A stretch of 64,000 nt of DNA from Pseudofrancisella aestuarii (GTDB taxonomy: Bacteria; Pseudomonadota; Gammaproteobacteria; Francisellales; Francisellaceae): positions 248,001 through 312,000 of the forward strand of contig NZ_QLIS02000003.1 of assembly GCF_003574475.2 (NCBI RefSeq), given 5' to 3'. A program made the translations under genes and the position numbers. The notes under the pieces are model-generated. The model saw only the letters and a list, made by a program, of their open reading frames with translations. It made no database searches and was not told the DNA's origin. Positions 1 through 8,823 of this stretch are shown here, one piece after another; the stretch's first letter is position 1, and each line of letters opens with the position of its first letter.

Positions 1-237
1 CTTAATCCAAACAGTTTAGAGAAGTTACAAGAATCTATTAGAACTCACTCAGAAAATGAAAATATAAAAATCATAATGGATAACCATTCTCAAAACTCTA
101 AGAATGCAAAAAGAACGCCCTCTGAAATAAAGAGGGAAAATGCTGTAAATAAAGTATTTAACGATACAAATGTAAAAATAATTAAAGAAACTTTGGATTT
201 AGAAATTCAAGATCAAAATATTGTATTAACTAACTAA
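1..237 (+). CDS. dnaX: DNA polymerase III subunit gamma/tau, 3' end (partial)
   Basis: An open frame enters from the left edge and stops at 235-237, leaving 78 residues. The protein is charged and ends with a pattern typical of the tau C-terminal domain that contacts the polymerase alpha subunit: a TPSEI segment near residue 45, then a helix, a 'ND..V' step and a final hydrophobic strand. In E. coli tau the same order is TP, helix, DP.V, then the last strand. The gene is convergent with lpxC and their ends overlap by 8 bp. The assignment rests only on this short C-terminal pattern, so another protein with a similar helical tail is possible. Confidence 0.5.
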   Translation, partial: LNPNSLEKLQESIRTHSENENIKIIMDNHSQNSKNAKRTPSEIKRENAVNKVFNDTNVKIIKETLDLEIQDQNIVLTN

Positions 238-1090
238 TATATTCCCACGCGCTTTTATCAGCAAAAACAGCATGTAGAAGTCTATTATTCAAAGTATGTC
301 CTGATTTATAACAATTAAAATGTCCTAAGATGTAACCGCCAACATAAAAGTCACCTATAGCATCTAGAAGTTTATGCCTTACGAATTCATCTTCATAACG
401 AAGGCCTCCTTCATTCAACACACCCTCATTAGTAATACCAACAGCATTATCTAATGATGCTCCTTTAGCCAAGTTATTTTGATGCAAATATGCAAGTTGC
501 TCATAAAATCCAAATGTTCTAGCTTTTGAAACCATCTCTATATAAGCATCCAAATTATGCTCAAATACAATATGATCATTAGTTGCAGCTATTACTGGAT
601 GATCCCATTTAATTTTAAATTCATACTTAAGAGTATCACTTGGTAAAACTTCTGCGAACTTCTCTTCATGCTCAACTTTTACAGGTTTTAAAATTCTAAT
701 GCCTTTTCTTTTACTATCCTGCTCAATCACTCCAGCCTTACTTAAAAGCTGAGTAAACTCATAAGAACTACCATCCATAACTGGTAGCTCCGGAGCATTA
801 ACTTCAATCAAGACGTTATCAATCTCATACATCGCGAAAGCAGACATAAGATGCTCAATAGTTGAAACAGAAAGCTTTTCATTTCCATCTTTAGTAAGCA
901 AAGTACACATGATAGCTTCTTTTATGTTAGAAATACCAACTTTTATATCAACACTAGGAGTTAAATCTACTCTACGGAAAACTATTCCATGATCAACACT
1001 CGCTGGAATAACGGTCATAGATACATCAACACCCGAATGTAGACCTATACCTGTAACTTTAAAAGATTTTGAAATTGTTTTTTGATGCAT
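230..1090 (-). CDS. lpxC: UDP-3-O-acyl-N-acetylglucosamine deacetylase
   Basis: This zinc amidase carries out the committed step of lipid A synthesis in the cytoplasm. The start is placed at the ATG at 1088-1090, preceded by a purine-rich AGGGGAG site; a longer frame begins only at a TTG. The 286-residue product has the usual family length. Zinc ligands fit H80 (in STIEH), H239 and D243 (in HKLLDAIGD), and the catalytic histidine fits H265 (SGH), almost exactly the E. coli spacing. It is the last gene of the ddl-ftsQ-ftsA-ftsZ-lpxC cluster, 27 bp after ftsZ, the same end-of-dcw position as in E. coli. RipA, encoded 7 kb away, has been linked functionally to LpxC in Francisella. Confidence 0.97.
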   Translation of the reverse strand: MHQKTISKSFKVTGIGLHSGVDVSMTVIPASVDHGIVFRRVDLTPSVDIKVGISNIKEAIMCTLLTKDGNEKLSVSTIEHLMSAFAMYEIDNVLIEVNAPELPVMDGSSYEFTQLLSKAGVIEQDSKRKGIRILKPVKVEHEEKFAEVLPSDTLKYEFKIKWDHPVIAATNDHIVFEHNLDAYIEMVSKARTFGFYEQLAYLHQNNLAKGASLDNAVGITNEGVLNEGGLRYEDEFVRHKLLDAIGDFYVGGYILGHFNCYKSGHTLNNRLLHAVFADKSAWEYIS

Positions 1091-1117
1091 ACTCTCCCCT
1101 TTCTTCTGCAAAAGAAA

Positions 1118-2242
1118 TTATCTTCTTCTTAAGAAACTTGGAATATCTGCTTGACTAGTTTCTTTAGTCGATTCTTGTGAGTTATTTGAAGCTACTTCTG
1201 TTTCTTTTCTTAAGAAAGATGGTGCAGATGAACTAGAAGATTCTCTAGCTGAAGAACTTTTCTCTAAACCAAAACCTTTCTTAGAAGCTACTTTTTCTAT
1301 ACCAGTAACAACCACAGTAACTTTCATAGTATCTGTTACATCAGGATCAATAACTGTACCAGCTATAACTATAGCATCATCAGAAATAAATGATCTAATA
1401 ACTTCACCAACTTCTTCAAACTCACCAATAGACATATCCATACCAGCAGTAATATTAACTATAACACCTTTAGCGCCATCTAAATTAACATCTTCAAGTA
1501 ATGGGCTTGATATAGCAGCCTCAGCAGCCTCTCTAGCTCTATTTTCTCCAGAAGCTTCGCCCATACCCATCATTGCTATACCCATATTAGTCATTACAGC
1601 TCTGACATCAGCGAAGTCGACGTTTATTAAACCAGGCTTCGTTATAAGCTCAGAAACCCCTTTAACAGCATTTCCTAATACATCATTAGTTGCTTTGAAT
1701 GCATCTAAAAGGCTAGCTCCTTTACCAAGTACACTTAATAACTTCTCATTTGGAACAGTTATTATTGAGTCAACATGCTTAGTTAATTCCTCTATACCAA
1801 AATCTGCTGCTTTCATTCTTCTTGGTCCTTCAAATGGAAAAGGCTTTGTAACAACAGCTATAGTAAGAATACCCATTTCTCTAGCAACCTCTGCAACGAT
1901 TGGAGCTCCGCCAGTACCAGTACCACCCCCCATACCAGCAGTAATAAATACCATATCAGCACCACTTAAAAGTTGTTCAATTTTACTTCTATCTTCTGTA
2001 GCAGCTCTCTTACCTATTTCAGGGTTTGCACCAGCACCAAGACCTTTTGTAAGATTAGTACCAATTTGTAGAACATTTTCCACTTTAGATCTAGATAATG
2101 CTTGACCATCAGTATTCATTACGTAAAACTCAACACCCTCAACCTCTTCACACATGTGCTGCACAGCGTTACCACCGCCACCACCAACGCCAACAACTTT
2201 TATAACAGCATTCGACACCATTGAGTCATTAAAATCAAACAT
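1118..2242 (-). CDS. ftsZ: Cell division GTPase FtsZ
   Basis: Tubulin-like GTPase that polymerises into the Z ring at midcell. The 374-residue protein has the tubulin signature GGGTGTG at 105-111, an N-terminal glycine loop at 18-24, and the T7 synergy loop NVDFADVR at 207-214 that completes the GTPase site of the next subunit. A linker rich in Ser, Glu and Thr follows from about residue 325. The extreme C-terminus DIPSFLRRR is the conserved peptide that binds FtsA and ZipA. A second copy of the core, APSFLRKE at 340-347, lies 26 residues earlier, which is unusual. The ATG is preceded by a GGAG ribosome binding site. Its neighbours ftsA and lpxC are those expected for a dcw cluster. Confidence 0.98.
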   Translation of the reverse strand: MFDFNDSMVSNAVIKVVGVGGGGGNAVQHMCEEVEGVEFYVMNTDGQALSRSKVENVLQIGTNLTKGLGAGANPEIGKRAATEDRSKIEQLLSGADMVFITAGMGGGTGTGGAPIVAEVAREMGILTIAVVTKPFPFEGPRRMKAADFGIEELTKHVDSIITVPNEKLLSVLGKGASLLDAFKATNDVLGNAVKGVSELITKPGLINVDFADVRAVMTNMGIAMMGMGEASGENRAREAAEAAISSPLLEDVNLDGAKGVIVNITAGMDMSIGEFEEVGEVIRSFISDDAIVIAGTVIDPDVTDTMKVTVVVTGIEKVASKKGFGLEKSSSARESSSSSAPSFLRKETEVASNNSQESTKETSQADIPSFLRRR

Positions 2243-2279
2243 TCTTCAATCTCCTTTTATTACCTTTATAAATTAATTC

Positions 2280-3545
2280 TTAAAAATTATTGGAAAACCA
2301 ACCTTTAACAGAAGATACCAAACCTTTTTTATCAAGCTTACTCTCATCTTCTGTTACATCAACTTCTTTACTGCTACTTACAGATGATGGAGAATCTACA
2401 CTATTTATTGCCGCGTATTTTAAAAGTCCCACAACAGTTGAGTAAGAAGGATTATGAACCACTTCATTAGCCCCTAACACATCAATAGGACCCCCTACTC
2501 TTACTGGAAGCCTAAACATTTCCTCCCCCAATCTAGCCAAACCTTTTAATTTTGATCCTCCTCCTGTAAAAACTATACCTGAAGATAATATTTCTAAAAG
2601 TCTGTTTTCATCTAGCTTAGAATAAAGCATCTCAAAAGCCTCTTCCATTCTTGCTTCAATTACTAGAGAGAGATCTTGTACAGATATTCTCTTTTTTGCA
2701 TTACCTAGAGCATTAGGAATATCTATTTTTTCATCCGGATTTTTCAAATGCTTGCTTGTAGCATACCCATACTGCAACTTAAGACTCTCAGCAGCATCAA
2801 CAGGAAGCCTAAACACTTTAGAAATATCTGAAGAAATACTATTTCCACCAACCTTTAATGTATCAGTGAAACAAATGCTTCCTTCAGAAAAAACAGTAAC
2901 ACTAGTTGAGTCTGCTCCTATATTAACTAAACACACACCCATATCTTTTTCATCTGATGTAAGCACAGAGCTACTACTAGATAAGTGTTCAGCAACAATA
3001 TCAGAAATCTCAAAGCCACAACCGACAATACTTTTTCTTATGTTTTGCAATAATCTTGATGATACAACGATTATATGCACATTTGACTCTAATCTTACAG
3101 CAAACATTCCTATTGGCTCTGTAACTCCAGGCTGCCCATCAACAACATAGTCTCTCTGCAAAACATGCAACATTTCGGTATCAGCTGACATAGGAACAGC
3201 TTTTGCTGTTTTAATTGCCATTGCTAAATCTGTCATAGAAACTTCACCGCCCTCAACAGCAGCTAACCCGTAAGAATTAAAACCAGCAACATTGGGTGCA
3301 CTCACACCTAAAGTTACTCTATTAATATCAACTCCTGCTATATCTCTAGCCTCATCTAAAGCTGCATTTATAGCTTCCATTGCCATTTCTAGATTTATAA
3401 TAGCGCCTTGTTTAACACCTTTCGATCTCTTCTGACTTACGCCAAGTATTTTTATCGTTCCTTGTTCAACCAATTGACCAATAGCAACTGTAATTTTTGA
3501 AGAACCTAAATCAAGCGCACAGAAATTACCACTTTCAAAAGCCAT
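2280..3545 (-). CDS. ftsA: Cell division protein FtsA
   Basis: Actin-like ATPase that anchors FtsZ to the inner membrane and recruits later divisome proteins. The 421-residue sequence starts with the actin-fold phosphate-1 motif (ALDLGSSKIT, near residues 10-19). A second glycine-rich adenosine motif (SSGIVFTGGGSKLKG) lies near residue 325. The C-terminus KGWFSNNF looks like the amphipathic membrane-targeting helix. About 30 Ser, Asp and Glu-rich residues separate the fold from this helix. It lies 37 bp upstream of ftsZ and 109 bp downstream of ftsQ, so co-transcription is likely, although the ftsQ-ftsA gap could hold an internal promoter. Confidence 0.96.
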   Translation of the reverse strand: MAFESGNFCALDLGSSKITVAIGQLVEQGTIKILGVSQKRSKGVKQGAIINLEMAMEAINAALDEARDIAGVDINRVTLGVSAPNVAGFNSYGLAAVEGGEVSMTDLAMAIKTAKAVPMSADTEMLHVLQRDYVVDGQPGVTEPIGMFAVRLESNVHIIVVSSRLLQNIRKSIVGCGFEISDIVAEHLSSSSSVLTSDEKDMGVCLVNIGADSTSVTVFSEGSICFTDTLKVGGNSISSDISKVFRLPVDAAESLKLQYGYATSKHLKNPDEKIDIPNALGNAKKRISVQDLSLVIEARMEEAFEMLYSKLDENRLLEILSSGIVFTGGGSKLKGLARLGEEMFRLPVRVGGPIDVLGANEVVHNPSYSTVVGLLKYAAINSVDSPSSVSSSKEVDVTEDESKLDKKGLVSSVKGWFSNNF

Positions 3546-3654
3546 ACAATACCCACTATCCTAACCATTAATGGCAAAGTTAATATAATCTAGTATACAA
3601 TTATAAAGGTTTAGCTAAAAAAAACCAATTGCTTTACATAATAAAATAATATAT

Positions 3655-4329
3655 CTAATATTTCACAACAAAGCCATTATCATATCGCATATCAAAATAT
3701 TTTACATTCTCATAATTTTTAACTTGCTTATAAAATTTGAAAAATTTCTCAAATCTTTTAATAAGATCTTTTGAACCAAGCTTTACATAGAAACCATCAG
3801 ACAACTTCACTGAAAATAAGTTTCCCTCATAATCCATATCAATTATTTCAACATTGTTTTTCTGAGCAATTCTTTCCAGATCTAAATATTCGCCGTATAT
3901 ATAATCTTTATTCTTATCTGGACCATTGATGCGAGGTAAATATTTATCATAATTAAAGACAGCTGGAGAAATAATAGTCATATCATCTAAAAGAACTTTT
4001 TTTTCGCCCCAATATGCAATAGGCTCTCTTTCATAAATATAAACAACTAATGTTGATGGCCATATTTTCTTCACCAAAGTATAATCAGTTCCTTGAAGGT
4101 CGGAAATATAATACTCCAAAGACTCAGCATTGAAATTAAGCCAACCTTTGTTACTTGATTCTAAAATCTTATCTATCAAATCTTGTTTAGATATATAAAA
4201 AAGCTGATCATTTGAGACAACATCAACTTTAGATATATTCTCATCAATTCTCGTAGCAAAAAATAAAATTATTAATAGAATAGCTACACAAATCAAAAAT
4301 AAAACAAATCTTTTTACAATCTTTATCAT
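3655..4329 (-). CDS. ftsQ: Cell division protein FtsQ
   Basis: Bitopic divisome protein that links FtsB/FtsL to the ring. The 224 residues show a short basic cytoplasmic tail, one transmembrane helix at about 7-27, then a periplasmic POTRA-type region (from about residue 32, ending near VVYIYEREPIAYW at 104-116), and a C-terminal beta domain containing FSVKLSDGFYVKLGS. The family diverges fast, so the call rests on this architecture plus position between ddl and ftsA. The ATG overlaps the ddl stop by 4 bp (ATGA), which suggests translational coupling. It is shorter than the E. coli protein (about 276 residues). Confidence 0.9.
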   Translation of the reverse strand: MIKIVKRFVLFLICVAILLIILFFATRIDENISKVDVVSNDQLFYISKQDLIDKILESSNKGWLNFNAESLEYYISDLQGTDYTLVKKIWPSTLVVYIYEREPIAYWGEKKVLLDDMTIISPAVFNYDKYLPRINGPDKNKDYIYGEYLDLERIAQKNNVEIIDMDYEGNLFSVKLSDGFYVKLGSKDLIKRFEKFFKFYKQVKNYENVKYFDMRYDNGFVVKY

Positions 4330-5213
4330 TTAGCTTGTTCTACAACCTTTCTAACTAAATCATTAAAGCTATAACCCAGAGCCTTAGCTGATTTTGGCGA
4401 TAAGCTATGCTCCGTCATACCTGGAGAAGTATTTATCTCTATCAAATAAAATTTACCATCCGAATAAATAAAATCGACTCTTGCATGTCCTTTACAACTC
4501 AGGACATCATACGCTCTTTTCGCCAACTCTCTTATCTCTAACTCTTTATCATCTGGCAGCCCACTTGGACTATGATATATGGATTGGCCACCATATTTCG
4601 ACTCATAATCATAGAACTCATTTTTAGGTTCTATCCAAACAGATGAAAAAACCTCGTCATTTAGAACAGCTACAGTCATTTCCTTCCCAGTAACCCATTC
4701 CTCTATCATCACCTCACCATATTGAGCAGCTTCTTTATAGGCTGACTCAAGCTCCATCTCAAGATTCACCTTCGTAATCCCAATACTCGACCCCGTACTA
4801 GTAGGCTTTATCACAACTGGAAACTTAAGTTCTTTAGCTTCTTTTAGACTCTCTGTAAGAAGCTTTGCTTTGGGAGTAAGGAGACCATTTCTCTCCCACA
4901 CTTCTTTACTTAGCATTTTATCCATAGTAATCACACTTGCTCGAATATCAGATGCAGTATGCTTAATTTTTAATATCTCTAATAGTGACTGAACACGTCC
5001 ATTTTCACCATCTTCACCATGTAATGCTATATAACAAATATCAGGAGAAATTCTTAAAATCTCCTCAACAAGTTCTCTAGATGAGGCATCAACTCCGCAA
5101 ACATCAAAACCTTCCTGTTGCAGAGCTGTCAACACCGCCCCGCCCGATTTCAAAGAAACTTCTCTTTCTGGAGAGTCTCCCCCATATAAAACAACAATTT
5201 TTTCTTTTTTCAT
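4326..5213 (-). CDS. ddl: D-alanine--D-alanine ligase
   Basis: ATP-grasp ligase that makes the D-Ala-D-Ala dipeptide for peptidoglycan precursors. The 295-residue product has the N-terminal VLYGGDSPEREVSLKSG motif, the ATP-grasp lysine region FPVVIKPTSTGSSIGI near residues 130-145, and the C-terminal metal-binding segment FYLIEINTSPGMTEHS with the signature ligands. murC and murB, often upstream in dcw clusters, are absent; tadA is there instead with only 4 bp between genes. The 3' end overlaps ftsQ. Confidence 0.96.
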   Translation of the reverse strand: MKKEKIVVLYGGDSPEREVSLKSGGAVLTALQQEGFDVCGVDASSRELVEEILRISPDICYIALHGEDGENGRVQSLLEILKIKHTASDIRASVITMDKMLSKEVWERNGLLTPKAKLLTESLKEAKELKFPVVIKPTSTGSSIGITKVNLEMELESAYKEAAQYGEVMIEEWVTGKEMTVAVLNDEVFSSVWIEPKNEFYDYESKYGGQSIYHSPSGLPDDKELEIRELAKRAYDVLSCKGHARVDFIYSDGKFYLIEINTSPGMTEHSLSPKSAKALGYSFNDLVRKVVEQAK

Positions 5214-5217
5214 ATGC

Positions 5218-5679
5218 TTATTTACTTCTTCTTTCTAAAAAAAAATCTTTCAAAAGGTTTTTACATTCTTTTTGCATCAATCCCGATCTAACACTTAAGT
5301 TATGATTCAAATCCTTATCTTCATAGTATTTTTTACGAGAAAAAACTCCAACCCTACTATCAGGTGTTGCATAAATTAGCTCCTGCACTCTAGCCTGAAC
5401 TAAAACACCCAAACACATTATACACGGCTCTAATGTTACATACAATTTTGTATCATTTAAACGATAATTATTTAGTTTTTCAGCTCCCATTCTTATAGCG
5501 AGCACCTCAGCATGTGCCGATGGATCATTATTTGTTATAGTACAATTATGAGCTTTCCCAATTATCTTTCCATCCTTCACCAAAACCGCCCCTATTGGAA
5601 TTTCGTTTTTTTCCTTAGCCCGTAGTGATTGACTATAAGCCTCTCTCATAAAAAAAATATCAGATTCATTAAAAAGCAT
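5218..5679 (-). CDS. tadA: tRNA adenosine(34) deaminase
   Basis: Zinc deaminase converting the wobble adenosine of tRNA-Arg(ACG) to inosine. Start chosen at the ATG at 5677-5679; the codon before it is a TTG. The 153-residue protein has the cytidine/deoxycytidylate deaminase fold with HAE (H56, E58) and PCIMC (C86, C89) as zinc ligands and proton shuttle, and IPIGAVLV near the N-terminus. It is the first gene of the minus-strand cluster leading into ddl and is divergent from rpsA. Other deaminases of this fold are possible, but the motif spacing and length fit TadA. Confidence 0.92.
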   Translation of the reverse strand: MLFNESDIFFMREAYSQSLRAKEKNEIPIGAVLVKDGKIIGKAHNCTITNNDPSAHAEVLAIRMGAEKLNNYRLNDTKLYVTLEPCIMCLGVLVQARVQELIYATPDSRVGVFSRKKYYEDKDLNHNLSVRSGLMQKECKNLLKDFFLERRSK

Positions 5680-5836
5680 CAAAAATATATAACTAAATAA
5701 TTTTTTACTTGAAGTCCCACCATATCATAAGTTAATATTAAAGACTACAATTTTGTCTGCCACTATTTTTTTAATAACCAGTGGATAGTGTCAGATTATT
5801 GTTTAACCAACCACACTGGAAAATGGAAACACACAT

Positions 5837-7507
5837 ATGTCAGAAAATTTCAAAGAACTATTTGAACAGTCTTTAAAACAAACAGAAATGAGAGTAGGTA
5901 AAATAATCGAAGCTACTGTTGTTAGCATAGATAAAGATTTCACTATGATTGATGCTGGATTGAAATCAGAATCTTTCATCCCTACTGATTCATTAAAAAA
6001 TAACGACGGAGAATTAGAAGTTTCTGTTGGCGATAAAATAAATGTTGTTTTAGATGCTTTAGATAATAGTCATGGTGAAACTAGACTTTCTAGAGACAAA
6101 GCTAAGAAAATTGAGCTTTGGCAAAATATTGAGCAAGCTTTTGAAAATAACCAAACTGTACTTGGTAGAATCACTAATCATGTTAGAGGTGGTTATACTA
6201 TGGAAGTGCAAGGTTTAAGAGCTTTCTTACCAGGATCCTTAGTTGATGTAAGACCGATTAAAGATGTTGCTCATCTAGAAGATAAAGATATAGAGCTTAA
6301 AGTAGTTAAAATAGATACTAAGAGAAACAACATAGTAGTATCAAGAAAAGCTGTTATTGAAGAAAATAACTCTGGTGATAAAGATGCTCTTCTTGAAAAA
6401 ATCTCTGAAGGAAGCGTTGTTAAAGGTATTGTTAAAAACATTACTGACTTCGGTGCTTTCGTTGATCTTGGTGGTGTAGATGGTTTATTACACATCACAG
6501 ATATTTCTTGGAGCAGAATTAGCCATCCAACAGATGTTCTTTCTATTGGTGAAGAAATTGATGTTAAAGTGATTAAATTCGACAAAGAGAAGCAAAGAAT
6601 ATCTCTAGGCATAAAACAGTTAGGTGAAGATCCTTGGTTAAATATCGCTAGAGAACTACCTGTTGGCACTAAATTAATGGGCACAGTTACTAACATCACT
6701 GATTATGGATGTTTCGTAAAACTTAAAGAAGGAATTGAAGGCTTAGTTCATACATCTGAAATGGATTGGACAAATAAGAACGTTAATCCTCATAAAGCTG
6801 TAAGCATTGGTCAAGAGCTTGAAGTTATAGTTCTTGAGCTAGATGCAGACAACCATAGAATATCTTTAGGTATAAAACAATGTAGAGCAAACCCTTGGAA
6901 TGAGTTTGAAACTAATTTCCAAGTTGGTGACAAAGTTCATGGTAAAATCAGATCCATTACTGAATTCGGTGTATTCATTGGTCTTGATGGTGGCATTGAC
7001 GGTCTAGTTCACATATCTGATGTTGCTTGGGATAATCCTGCAAAAGCAATTAAAGAGCTTAAAAAAGGTGATGATGTTGAAGCTGTGCTTGTTTCTGTTA
7101 ATACTGACCTAGAAAGAATAGCTCTTAGCATGAAACAATTATCTGAAGATCCTTTCAGACAATTTGCAGAAGCTAATCCTAAAGGATCTTTAGTTAAAGG
7201 TAAAATTATTAAAGTTCAAGAAAATGGCGCTGTTGTTTTACTTGATGAAACTAATAATATTGATGGATTTATTAGAATATCTGAAATTTCTGTCAACCAT
7301 ACTAAAGATGCGAGAGATGAGCTAAGCGAAGGTCAAGAAATTGAAACTCGTATAGTAAATATAGACCCTAAAAAGAGAAGTATCGCTTTATCTATAAAAG
7401 CGATAGAAGAAGGTGAAGTTGCTAAAGCTAAATCTAACTATAAAGTTGAGCAAATGACTCCTACAACTCTTGGCGATCTAATCAAAGAACAACTAAGTAA
7501 AAAATAA
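5837..7507 (+). CDS. rpsA: 30S ribosomal protein S1
   Basis: RNA-binding ribosomal protein that helps mRNAs dock on the 30S subunit. The 556 residues form six S1 (OB-fold) domains; the repeated pattern 'G.V..IT.FG.FV.L..GI.GLVH.S...W' is clear in domains 3 to 5. There is no strong Shine-Dalgarno sequence in front of the ATG (the upstream bases read tggaaaatggaaacacacat), which matches the known weak SD of rpsA mRNAs, whose translation S1 controls itself in E. coli. A strong intrinsic terminator follows at 7541. The reading frame uses more codons typical of highly expressed genes than its neighbours. Confidence 0.98.
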   Translation: MSENFKELFEQSLKQTEMRVGKIIEATVVSIDKDFTMIDAGLKSESFIPTDSLKNNDGELEVSVGDKINVVLDALDNSHGETRLSRDKAKKIELWQNIEQAFENNQTVLGRITNHVRGGYTMEVQGLRAFLPGSLVDVRPIKDVAHLEDKDIELKVVKIDTKRNNIVVSRKAVIEENNSGDKDALLEKISEGSVVKGIVKNITDFGAFVDLGGVDGLLHITDISWSRISHPTDVLSIGEEIDVKVIKFDKEKQRISLGIKQLGEDPWLNIARELPVGTKLMGTVTNITDYGCFVKLKEGIEGLVHTSEMDWTNKNVNPHKAVSIGQELEVIVLELDADNHRISLGIKQCRANPWNEFETNFQVGDKVHGKIRSITEFGVFIGLDGGIDGLVHISDVAWDNPAKAIKELKKGDDVEAVLVSVNTDLERIALSMKQLSEDPFRQFAEANPKGSLVKGKIIKVQENGAVVLLDETNNIDGFIRISEISVNHTKDARDELSEGQEIETRIVNIDPKKRSIALSIKAIEEGEVAKAKSNYKVEQMTPTTLGDLIKEQLSKK

Positions 7508-7540
7508 TTTTAGTTAATTATTAAACTTCTATCTATTAAT

Positions 7541-7575
7541 AAGCCCATAAGTCAAAAGACCTATGGGCTTTTTTA
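7541..7575 (+). terminator. Rho-independent terminator of rpsA
   Basis: Inverted repeat AAGCCCATA (7541-7549) and TATGGGCTT (7562-7570), with GT/AC pairs extending the stem inward, followed by a T run. It lies 34 bp after the rpsA stop and before tsaC. Confidence 0.9.
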
Positions 7576-7629
7576 TTCTTAAAAATAAAGTAGAATATCA
7601 ACCATTTACACATATTTATATTTTATATT

Positions 7630-8175
7630 GTGCTTACATCTAAAATTTCTGAAATAATAAAAGACTTGAAAAAAAACAATATAGTAGCTATTCCAACAGA
7701 TACTATTTATGGCTTTAGTTGTTTAATAAATGAATCAGCAATCAGATCTATTCTTTCTCTAAAAAAAAGAGATCCAAGCAAAGGTCTTATAATCATATCA
7801 TCAAACCCAAAACATTTAGCAAATTTTATTAAACTTGAAATATTATCAAAAGCACAGCTTGACAAAATATTCTCTGAAACTTTAGAACCTACTACTTGGA
7901 TAGTCCCAGCTAAAGATGAGGCAACATGGATAGCCGGAGGAAAGGACACCATTGCTATTAGACTTACAAATAACGAGATTATAAAAGAAATAACATCTAA
8001 TTTAAATCAAGCAATAATCTCAACTAGTGCAAACTTATCTGGTGATGAAAGCCTACCTACTGCATCTATGATAAATGACATCTTTCCAAACATAAAAACA
8101 TTAGAAGCAACTAAAAATACAAATACTAAACCATCAAAAATTATAGATGTAATAAAAGGTATACAAATACGATAA
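7630..8175 (+). CDS. tsaC: Threonylcarbamoyl-AMP synthase (Sua5/YrdC/TsaC family)
   Basis: Makes threonylcarbamoyl-AMP from threonine, bicarbonate and ATP for the t6A modification at position 37 of ANN-decoding tRNAs. The 181-residue product is a single YrdC domain with no Sua5 C-terminal extension. It carries IPTDTIYGFSC near residue 21, a KRDPSKGLIII segment near 47, and STSANLSGD near 136, all standard substrate and nucleotide-site motifs. The first codon is GTG at 7630. Length and motif wording match the short TsaC form of E. coli. Paralogues such as YciO share the fold, so the exact name carries slight doubt. Confidence 0.87.
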   Translation: MLTSKISEIIKDLKKNNIVAIPTDTIYGFSCLINESAIRSILSLKKRDPSKGLIIISSNPKHLANFIKLEILSKAQLDKIFSETLEPTTWIVPAKDEATWIAGGKDTIAIRLTNNEIIKEITSNLNQAIISTSANLSGDESLPTASMINDIFPNIKTLEATKNTNTKPSKIIDVIKGIQIR

Positions 8176-8268
8176 TTTTTCAACTAGAATAAAATTGATA
8201 AAAATATAAAAATGTAATAGCATATCAGTGTGTAATAAAATTCCCGAGACTTTTGTAAAAGGAAAAAA

Positions 8269-8808
8269 ATGAAGAAATCAAAAGAAATAGATCATAAAGA
8301 TATTCAAGATAAGCTTTGGAGCCATGATGATGAAACCAACTTATCGAATGAACAGTATAATACTCTACTTATAGAACAATATAGGATGTATGTCGAGTCT
8401 GCTGACAGAACCAGCTTTAGAAGAATCGTTATCAATTTGTTCTTCCTAGTAACGAACCTTTTTATTGTTGGAATAGTTGCTCTTGCTGTAAGCAATAATA
8501 TGAATATTAACAACCCACCATCTCCAACTTTAATTGCTATACCTTTCTTTGCTGGCATAGTTTTCTGTTATGCATGGTGGAAAATCGTGAGATTTTTTAG
8601 ACATCATGTACAGATAAAAAACACTATTGTGCCTTCCATAGAGAGAAGGCTTCCTTCTAAAGCTTGGTTAACTGAAGAATATATTGCAAATCAAAAAGGC
8701 TCATTCAAACCTATCAGAATACTTGAAATATACATGCCTTTCATTTTTGTTGGCATCTATACAGCTTTCTTCATATTCATCCAAGTCTCTTGGTTAAAAG
8801 TCTCTTAA
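8269..8808 (+). CDS. ripA: RipA-like cytoplasmic membrane protein
   Basis: A 179-residue integral membrane protein: a charged N-terminus of about 50 residues, three predicted transmembrane helices at about 53-74, 87-106 and 154-176, and a basic loop of about 45 residues between helices 2 and 3. Length, topology and position just after rpsA and a tsaC-type gene match Francisella RipA, a conserved inner-membrane protein needed for growth in host cells and tied to lipid A/LpxC homeostasis. No enzymatic motif is visible. The ATG has an AAAGGA ribosome site. Convergent with pta, with only 15 bp between stops. The name rests on remembered family features, not on a search. Confidence 0.72.
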   Translation: MKKSKEIDHKDIQDKLWSHDDETNLSNEQYNTLLIEQYRMYVESADRTSFRRIVINLFFLVTNLFIVGIVALAVSNNMNINNPPSPTLIAIPFFAGIVFCYAWWKIVRFFRHHVQIKNTIVPSIERRLPSKAWLTEEYIANQKGSFKPIRILEIYMPFIFVGIYTAFFIFIQVSWLKVS

Positions 8809-8823
8809 ATAATTTTTTCTCAT

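Noticed and set aside
1695-2105. Plus-strand frame of 136 residues inside ftsZ.
   Set aside because: Antisense shadow of the conserved GTPase domain.
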